From: Anaeramoeba flamelloides
Taxonomy: Eukaryota > Metamonada > Anaeramoebidae
NCBI GenBank assembly: GCA_027625915.1
Contig: JANTQA010000047.1
Span: forward strand, 1,240,001-1,304,000
Length of the DNA stretch: 64,000 nucleotides
Reading direction: 5' to 3'
The position numbers and the translations under genes are program-made. The notes below the pieces were generated by a model, which saw only the letters and a program-made list of their open reading frames with translations, did no database searches and was not told the origin of the DNA. Below, piece after piece: positions 56,959-64,000 of this stretch (position 1 is the first letter of the stretch; every line of letters begins with the position of its first letter).

Positions 56959-58495
56959 TTGTTATGTTTAGATTGTAATAACTGTTTATTTAGCAAAATG
57001 ATTAAAAAAGAATTTTTTGTTTATTAGAAAAAAATTTATTTATTTTTTCTTTTTGAAAACAAACAGAGACATTGGTTTTTTGTGTTTCTTTTTCTCCAGA
57101 TATTTACTTTGAAATATATTTCGAATTTGTGTTTACTTTGTTTGTCAACGTGATCAATTCTTTTTCAATTAATAATGGTTGAATAATAAATCAGTGGATT
57201 TATTTTCACTTCCTTTTTGTATTTTTTTTCTTTCAAAAAAAAGGTTTTGAAAGAAATAGATCGTTCATCCTCATTGCTAATTGTTGTTTTTTTGTCATTA
57301 AAATGTTGGTTAATCTTTTTTTTTGAGGTTATTATGGTGTATACTCTTGCTGTAATAACGATCCTAAATCAAAGAATGATTTCAAAATTGAAAATAATAA
57401 AAATAAATGAAATTTTTATCAATTTAAATTTCCTCAAGCGACAGCAACCAAATCAAGATTTTTTCAGGAATTATTCTGTATATTGTTGGAACTAAATAAG
57501 GAATCAGTTCTTGTTTATGATTGGAATCCAATGAATTGTTTTGTTGAGTTCAAATTTCTTTGTTCGATTCGTAATTGGGTTTGTTTTTTGTTTTGTTTTT
57601 TTCATTAAAAGTTTTTGATGGGTTTACTTGTTTTTCTTTAATTCGATAAAAAAAATAAAAAAAAATAAATAGAATGGTTAATTTGGAAAGATTATTGAGG
57701 TGCCATCACAAAACAAACCCAATTTATTTGTTATTTGGAAATGTATAAAAAAACCAATGTTAAAATATTGAAGGAAACCATTATAGAGAAGGAAATCAAT
57801 CCAGATCTTATTGGACAAAAACAAAAATCCCAAAAAAAAAAAGTAATTTGTTTAATTTTTTACTTTTTCTTCAAAGAATTAATTTCAATCTTGAACTATT
57901 GGCTCCTGTCAATAAACAATTAAAATTAAGAAAGATTTGAAGAAAATTACCAAATTTCTTAAAAAATTCTTTGATTGAAACCAATAAACCAAGACACAAT
58001 CTGCTTTTTTAATTTTTGGAGAGAATTGGTGTGTAAACAAAAAAGTTGTGAATATAAAAATTGGTTTGAAGGTGAAAAAAAAGGATTTAGATCTTACAAA
58101 TAGAGTTTTCATATTTTTAAGGATAACCAAATCATTTATTAACGAGGATTTCTTTTTTTTTTGTGAAAATGTTTTTTTCTTTATTTGGTGTCCTGTATTG
58201 ACCAAAAAAAACCCCATTGTTTTGTTCCACTGATCAACATTTTCAAATTTGCTTTGAAAAATTTCAAATTCTGTAAGGATTTTGTTTGAAAAAACAAAGA
58301 ATTGATCAATTAAAAAAATGATTTAATCAAAATGTGATCAAGAAATAATTTCTGAATCATTATTCTGAAGCACTATATTTGACAAAAGTACAACCCATTC
58401 AATCAAACACCCAGGGTAATTGCTTTTTTTGTGCTGATCCTTATGGAAATTAAATCATTTCTTTTTTTTTAAAAAAAGATTTATTTAAGGTGATC
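56959..58495. other. Intergenic, AT-rich
   Basis: Several short frames on both strands (57217-57495, 57735-57923, 57909-58217) have Phe/Leu/Lys-rich composition and match no family. No gene is asserted. Confidence 0.4.
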
Positions 58496-58496
58496 C

Positions 58497-58610
58497 GTTC
58501 TAAAATGAATTCTTCAAATATTACATAAATATCACCATTTTCTTTTATTTAAGACTCTTATTGTATTTTATACATAGGTTAAAATAAATTATTTTTTTTA
58601 AAAGTATTTG
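58497..58610. repeat. G-family end fragment
   Basis: 'gatccgttctaaaatgaatt' and 'tattacataaatatcacca' match the left end of G copy 1; the rest is missing. Confidence 0.4.
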
Positions 58611-58723
58611 AAATCCAAATGCCATAAAACTATCACTTCAATTATAATTTTCTAATTCTTGAAACTTTTTCATTTCAGATTCTTAGTTAATAGGACACAA
58701 ATTAATACATAGCCTTAAATATA

Positions 58724-58919
58724 CAGTCAGTTTCACTATTAAGGCACAAACTTTCAACGAAATTTAAGGCACAAAAAAATCTCAAATTAAGGCACAAAAT
58801 TTGGAATTTTTTTTTTTACAATTTATTTTTACTAGAATTTGAATTTTGTGCTTTAATTTGAGATTTTTTTGTGCCTTAAATTTCGTTGAAAGTTTGTGCC
58901 TTAAAAGTGAAACTGACTG
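58724..58919. mobile_element. Palindromic TA-flanked MITE, copy 2 (196 bp)
   Basis: The arms 'cagtcagtttcactatt', 'aaggcacaaactttcaac', 'gaaatttaagg' and their reverse complement differ at only a few positions. TA lies at both borders (58722-58723, 58920-58921). The spacer is the reverse complement of that in copy 1 at 36244. The high arm identity suggests recent insertion or arm homogenisation. Confidence 0.9.
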
Positions 58920-58921
58920 TA

Positions 58922-59785
58922 CCAGTTAATAGCAAAAGAGATAAAAAACTAAAATCTATTTTTATTTTTACAAGTTTCTTGGAGTAATAAGAAAAAAAAA
59001 GTATACGATTATTAAAGAGAAAATTTTTAACTTTTTGTTATTCTAATACCATAAAAAAGTGTGTTTTTGGACTTTTTATTTTTATTTTTTTGTTTATATT
59101 TCTATTTCAATTATAAATATCAGCTTACAACCTGGTAATAATGAAAATTTAGAATGATTTATAAGAAAATTATCCAATTTTAATAAGTTGTTAGTGCTTG
59201 TATTCTAATTACTTTGCTAAATGAAAAACTAATTGGAAAAATCTCATCTTAGTATATTTCTAATATTTTGAAAGCAATGTTTTGTATTAGAAACAAAAAA
59301 CAAAAAAACTCTATTTTTGGAAAAAAAAAAAATTATTACAAATTTGGAGACATATTCATAAAATCCTTAACCCAAACAGAAAGGATCCCATTTGTTGAAG
59401 ATATGAAGAATTCATTTCGAAAGTAGTTTCTAAAGGTGTTGTAAATGATTAAGGGGTTAATAGCTCGTTGTTATTCTCCCGAAGATAATTGAGAAATTTT
59501 TTCAGTGGGATCAATTAAAGCCAATAAATAGCCTCTTTATCAACTTTCGATAAATAGATTTATCTTTTTTAAAAGAATTATTTTTTTTTTCAATTAGATT
59601 TTCACTATTAAGATCTGATCCTTTTGATAAGAATATTTTCAGAAGATAAAAGTAAAGAAAGAATTTGCAAAATATTTTGATTTTGATGAAACATCACATT
59701 TAGTGATTTCCTTGTTAATAAGTATGAACAAACAACATTTGAAATCTAATCTTATTTTATAAATTCAATAAAAATAACAAAAATG
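58922..59785. other. Intergenic with a G-family relic
   Basis: Bases 59250-59440 resemble the right half of G elements ('caaaaaaactctatttttgg', 'tatgaagaattcatttcg'). No gene. Confidence 0.4.
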
Positions 59786-59789
59786 AAAG

Positions 59790-60716
59790 CTAAATTTCAA
59801 AAATAGGGTCATCATTAGTATTTTCTAAATTATTGGTATGTGTGTTGTGTTAACCAAATATTCTGAACCCAATATCTTTTAAAAGTCATTATTGAATATT
59901 TAATTTCAAGAAAAAATCTTCTTTTAATGAAAATTTCCCAAAGTTGAATTCATTTTTTTTGCAATTTTTTCTTTCAAAAATGATTCCATATTGTTATTTT
60001 TATGTTGAATGAACAAGAACATTTTTGAAAACCGTTAATATTCAAGAGATGAGATTAATTAGCATTGGAGAAAGGGATTTAAAATTCAAAGAAAGTAAAA
60101 CACCCAAGAAGTGTTTGCTTCGAAAACAAGTATCAACCAAATTTACTTTAATGAGTTACAATGGTTCCTTGAAAAGTGAAGAAATAGCAAGATCAAATAA
60201 GATCTTCTTTTCTCTTTCATTTGGAGACAATGTGATGAATGTGATAGTATTCATTTTATCTTTGAGTTCTTTGTTGTACATTCAAAAAATTGGTTTTGTT
60301 TTCGTTTTCTTTTCTTTTTCTTTTTCTTTTTCTTTCTTTTGTTGAGATTCTTTTTATCTTGAAAAAGGTATCAAGGAAAGTTTGGGTTGATACCAAATGG
60401 GTAAATAGTAAAAATCTGATAACTATGATGGAAAGTTGTTTCAAAAGGTTCTTGTAAGCAATGGTGAATCTTAAATGGATAATTTTAAGATGAAAAATCA
60501 TTTCAAAAATAGGGTCAAATTTATTTTTTTCTTTATTGGTTTCTTTTCTCTATTCTTTTATTAGAAATAATAATTAAAACAGAAAAGGGTGTTTTAGACA
60601 GTTATTTTTTTAGTTTTAAGTTCTGATTTTTCTGGGTTGAGTTTTGGTATTCACTAAATGAGAAACTACAATTTTTTTTCAATTAAAAATTTGCCCCTAT
60701 TTTTGAAATTAAGCTT
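59790..60716. mobile_element. H element: about 930-bp candidate DNA transposon relic
   Basis: The left 'gctaaatttcaaaaataggg' and the right (reverse complement 'gcttaatttcaaaaatagg') form inverted ends of about 25 bases. A third copy of the motif lies inside at 60502. An internal frame around 60045-60240 (MRLISIGERDLKFKESKTPKKCL...) is more protein-like than the surroundings but has no recognised motif and runs into an (TTTTTC)n tract at 60298-60340. It could be the remains of a transposase. Confidence 0.45.
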
Positions 60717-60988
60717 ATATATTATTTACAAATACGAAAAAATTTGATGTTTTTTTTTTTTTTTCAATTAAAGAACACATTAAATTTATCAACCAATAGT
60801 ATACCTAAATTAAAATCTCATTTAAAAAGTAATATTCTTTAATAATTATTAGAGTATAAACAATGAACTTTTATTATATAATATTATAATAAAGTATTTG
60901 TTAATATTTTTGAATTTTTTATGATTATGATTATAAATTATAAATAGTTGTAATTTGATTGATAATAGTTAAAACATAGGAAAAAATA

Positions 60989-61365
60989 AACCCCATTCCA
61001 ATAATTTGAACGCGCCCAAAATTAAAAATAGGCAAAAAAAAAAAAAATCCTTAATTTATGTTATTTTTATTGAACGAAAAATAAAACCAACATTTAAGTA
61101 GCACATTGTTAATGTTTTTAGAAGTAATTATTTTTATCCAAATAATAGAAAAAAATATATAAGACTATAAAAATATATCATAAAGTCAAAAAATGAAACA
61201 TGCTAAACAAAAAAAAATATTTTTTTAAATTTGTTGAAATTTCACTAAAAACTGTTGATCTATCAAAATATCAGATACCATCAACCAATTATATGTGATT
61301 TTTCAATTTTAAAAACTCAACATTAACCTTCTATTAACCATCGAAAAAAATTTCCGCACAAATTT
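60989..61365. mobile_element. Tc1/mariner-type MITE, copy 2, truncated
   Basis: Matches the left 380 bases of 8422-8947 in order ('aaccccattccaataatttg', 'ttgttgaaatttcac', 'ttgatctatcaaa', 'accaattatatgtgattttt', 'aaaactcaacattaacc'). A TA precedes the left end. The right third is replaced by sequence leading into MITE D. Confidence 0.65.
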
Positions 61366-61449
61366 CAATCTCTTTCTTCAAAAAAAGATATTTGAAAGAA
61401 AGAAAAAAAAGAGTGAAAATATTTTCGAATTTATTATTCAAATAAATTA

Positions 61450-61942
61450 TTGAAAAAAATACTAGACCCAAAAAAAAATTCCTTACAAGATTTTTAATTG
61501 TGAATATTCTGTAAAAATGTTATGTTATTTCTTTTATTAATAATCAAATCCGTTTTTTAAGAATCAATTTTTTTATAATTATAGCACACCCACTTATTAA
61601 AATAATGATTAATGAAATTACACTTGTTCAAAACACCATCCAATCAATCAAAAAACAAGAATAAAAATTATCATTTTCAAAATTCTAGTAAATCTCTTTC
61701 AAGCTCTATTGTTGTTTCAAAGAAAGTTGATCTATCTGGGTTATCAAACAATAACTTGAGTACTAAATAGATACCCCACTTTAATAAACTTTAGGTAGGT
61801 TTATTACTTTCTTCGTAAAAAAATTGGTTATTTATAAAAAGGATTTGATTATAAATAAAAGAAATTACATAACATTTTTACAGAATATTAACAATTAAAA
61901 ATCTTGTCCGGGATTTTTTTCATTTCCAGTATTTTTTTTCCC
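61450..61942. mobile_element. A-family MITE, copy D (493 bp)
   Basis: Ends 'ttgaaaaaaatactagac' and, reversed, 'gggaaaaaaaatactgg', flanked by TA on both sides. It is in the opposite orientation to copy A and parallel to copy C, with no insertion. It gives the uninterrupted reference for reading copies B and C. Confidence 0.75.
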
Positions 61943-62131
61943 TACACAACAAGTAAAACTTCACTTCCTGAAATTGTTTTCAACTTAGAATTTCCTATAC
62001 ACAAACCCAAAAATCATTAGAGACTTTTTCGTTCTTGAAAGTAAAAACAAAAATCAAGTTCTTTTCAGAAAAATAAAAACTCTTTATCATTTTTTTTTAA
62101 TTATTTATTACTTTATTCACGTAATTTAGAA

Positions 62132-62536
62132 TGGTCTGGTTTTTTGATTTTGAAAAATTTTACGTTGCAGCAAAGAAGCTCTTTTTCTCAAACCCATTAA
62201 AAGTAAATCACACATAATAAAAATACTAAAATAATGTTTTCAACAAGGACCTTTTTTCTAATTTGTCAACATGTTACTTTACATTAATTTTTTTTTTTAA
62301 TTTTTTAGACACGTTTCCTCTTTAAGTATAGGAATTGTGATGGCAAGGTAGTGCTTAAGGTAACTGATGATCAAGTATGTCTTAAAATTGCAACCAAATA
62401 TTCACAGGATCTCAAGCACATCAAACGAATCAATAACTTGTTTATTCAATCAATGGCAAATAAAGATCTTCAAACAAACCAAAAAGAAACCTCAAAAGAG
62501 CAAAACAAAAAAAAAAAAGTTCGTGCAAAACATTAA
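62132..62536 (+). CDS. SRP9: Signal recognition particle 9 kDa protein (two exons)
   Basis: SRP9 pairs with SRP14 on the Alu domain of SRP RNA and slows translation during targeting to the ER. Exon 2 (62309-62536, acceptor TTTTTTAG) encodes TRFLFKYRNCDGKVVLKVTDDQ, then VCLKIATKYSQDLKHIKRINNLF, which matches the family's [22 protein letters not shown] core, and ends in a basic tail KKKKVRAKH. Exon 1 (62132-62202, donor GTAAAT) holds MVWFFDFEKF and YVAAKKLFFSNPLK, matching TWEEFSRAAEKLYLADPMK. These two parts are one base out of frame: an extra base is needed around 62157-62162, within GAAAAATTT. The total would be about 99 residues, near the usual 86. The gap is either a sequence error in a homopolymer or a real lesion. 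The intron is 106 bases. Confidence 0.85.
62203..62308 (+). other. SRP9 intron
   Basis: Donor AAA|GTAAAT, acceptor TTTTTTAG|ACA, phase 0 between Lys and Thr at the family's PMK-AR junction. Confidence 0.8.
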
Positions 62537-62914
62537 TTTTTCAATCAATTGGCGCACTTGTCTTTTACCTACGCAACCAACCTTTTTTTATTTGGTTCAA
62601 ACAAAAAAAAAATATAAAGAAGAAAAACAAAAAGAACAATAATTCTTTTTTTGTACCCAACATCAAAAAAGGAATTTTTACTCTTTTTTTGTTCATAAAA
62701 ACCACCAACCAAATAAAAATTATCCTTTAAATAATTAATGCTTGTTGAACACTTGACTCTTTTTCTTTTTCTCTTTCATTTAAAACTTTTTCAGAAAAAA
62801 CAGATCAATTTCAGAAAACTGTTACAATCAAATTATCATACTGCGAGATCCAAATTCAACAAAAAAAAATTTTCACTCAAAGTTTAAGAACGAAGCTGAA
62901 TTAAATTTCTAAAA

Positions 62915-63205
62915 AGATCATTCCTCTTTGAGTTTGGTGAAGATCTTGAGGTGTTTTTTCATTCAAATTGTAAAAATTAATTTGGAAATTGAAAGCAAAA
63001 TTTTCAATATTTAATAGGAAAATGACGTATTTAAAATTTTATCTATGAGCCCAATAAGGAAGCTTCAAATTCAATCTCCAAAAATATCGTTTCTAATTGG
63101 TTTTGTGAAGATCTTTGGGTTTTTTCAAATTAATCAGCGAAATCTTGTGCTATTTGACACAAAAATTTTCATTCATTAATTGGAAAAAAAATGTATGTTC
63201 AAACA
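62915..63205. repeat. Diverged tandem duplication, unit about 180 bases
   Basis: 'gtttggtgaagatcttgagg-gttttttcattcaaatt' at about 62932 recurs as 'ggttttgtgaagatctttgg-gttttttcaaattaat' at about 63101. Both are followed by an 'aaaattttca-tatttaat/attcattaat' stretch and 'ggaaaa-atg'. No coding frame. Confidence 0.45.
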
Positions 63206-63720
63206 ATTTAAAAAAATCTGATGAAAAAAGTTTTCAAAAATTTCGATAAAACTGATGAATTATTCCAATATGGCTCATTTCTGCGTTTTACTAGAAACTT
63301 TATTGATCACATTTTTTTAAACTACTTTATTTCAGGTAAAGAAAAAAAGACTGAAAGGTTTTTTTAAAATAATATTTATAACATTATTTGGTTTTTTTCC
63401 AGATTTGGTAAGGTAATTAAAAAAATATTACAAAACGACATTTTTTAATTGTCATTTGAGGTAAAAAATCCCATAATTTATGTACCACTACTATGTATAA
63501 AAGATTTTTTATCGGTATTTGAATAAAGTTATTTCAAAAAAAAGTGGTCATTTTATTTTTACAGTTTACATTTCATAGCAATTTCTTATTGTTGGATATC
63601 CAATTTATAAACTGGTACCATCAAATTAAGTTAAATATTGATACTCATTAAATCAATCACCAATTGGATTTATTTTAAAATATATTCATAACAATATTTC
63701 CAAAAAATGTAATAAAAAAT

Positions 63721-64000
63721 TGCACTTTTTTTAAAATAGAAGGGTTTAACTTCAATTTTAAAACTCAGAAATTTTTTAAATTATTTAAATAGATATTCTT
63801 ATATTATGGATAAAATACAAATCAAAATATTGTGAATTATTTAAAAAAATAAACAATTTATAAATCATTGAAGATTTGGGTCATTTTCTATGGAATTTCC
63901 CAGCTTATGATACTAAATGCAAATCTGAATATCTGAATTAAAAAAAATTAATATTTCTAATATATTAAAATAAAGGTATTTTTTAATATAATCAGAAAAA
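63721..64000 (+). repeat. LINE relic 3 (C-terminal part), runs off the window
   Basis: Matches 24825-25060 of the LINE: 'gaagggttcaact' (here 'gaagggtttaact'), 'agatattctta-attatg', 'atcattgaagatttggatca' (here 'gggtca'), and 'ttttct-tgga'. The zinc-knuckle region is recognisable but degenerate. Confidence 0.7.

Noticed and set aside
56845-57027. 60-residue plus-strand frame with Cys residues
   Set aside because: It overlaps the tRNA-like gene, whose pairing explains the sequence better.
60298-60340. (TTTTTC)n tract as a coding repeat (Phe/Ser)
   Set aside because: It is simple sequence at the end of a doubtful frame, with no sign of selection.

Overview
The window is very AT-rich (G+C by eye near 20%, full of A and T homopolymers) and is nuclear DNA of a single-celled eukaryote. 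Ribosomal protein eS4 and SRP9 are split by short GT-AG introns, RRP15 is a eukaryotic ribosome-assembly factor, and the genes end in TAA or TGA under what looks like the standard code. Rho-GEF, B-box, PAS and NT-C2/DIL proteins plus Lys/Glu-rich coiled coils suggest a free-living amoeboid protist. The MGNxQGK start of the PAS protein reminds me of Anaeramoeba, but that is recollection and other AT-rich amoebae are not excluded.

Layout. 0.3-2 kb: a repeat copy and the last exon of a DH-PH Rho-GEF. 5.7-6.5 kb: RRP15. 8.4-10.3 kb: TA-flanked non-autonomous DNA transposons. 10.6-17.1 kb, minus strand: a large, heavily broken gene with an N-terminal NT-C2 domain, a long coiled coil and a C-terminal DIL (dilute) domain. 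18.2-20.1 kb: a MITE, then an intact radical-SAM gene of bacterial type. 20.8-25.2 kb: repeats and a 5'-truncated LINE with a clear target-site duplication. 25.9-27.4 kb: eS4 (three exons). 28.2-29.7 kb: a SINE-like repeat, a 5S-rRNA-like sequence and a long-TIR MITE. 30.1-31.6 kb: an unrecognised basic low-complexity protein. 33-46 kb: mostly repeats, with a truncated PAS gene at 39.7 kb. 47-48.1 kb: a two-exon coiled-coil gene whose 5' end I cannot find. 48.3-49.8 kb: LINE relic and nested MITEs. 51.2-51.7 kb: a CAP/SCP-domain gene. 54-55.3 kb: nested transposons. 55.6-56.2 kb: a B-box gene. 56.8-57.0 kb: a tRNA-like Pol III locus with a hairpin-rich insert. 58-62 kb: more MITEs. 62.1-62.5 kb: SRP9. 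The last 280 bases are another LINE relic.

The genes form no operon or pathway. RRP15, eS4, SRP9 and the two Pol III-like loci serve ribosome building and protein targeting; the Rho-GEF, PAS, B-box and NT-C2/DIL genes belong to signalling and cytoskeleton families. The dominant theme is small TA-targeting DNA elements in at least eight families, several nested, plus a LINE that probably mobilises a SINE-like repeat. No CRISPR array, virus-like element or LTR element was recognised.
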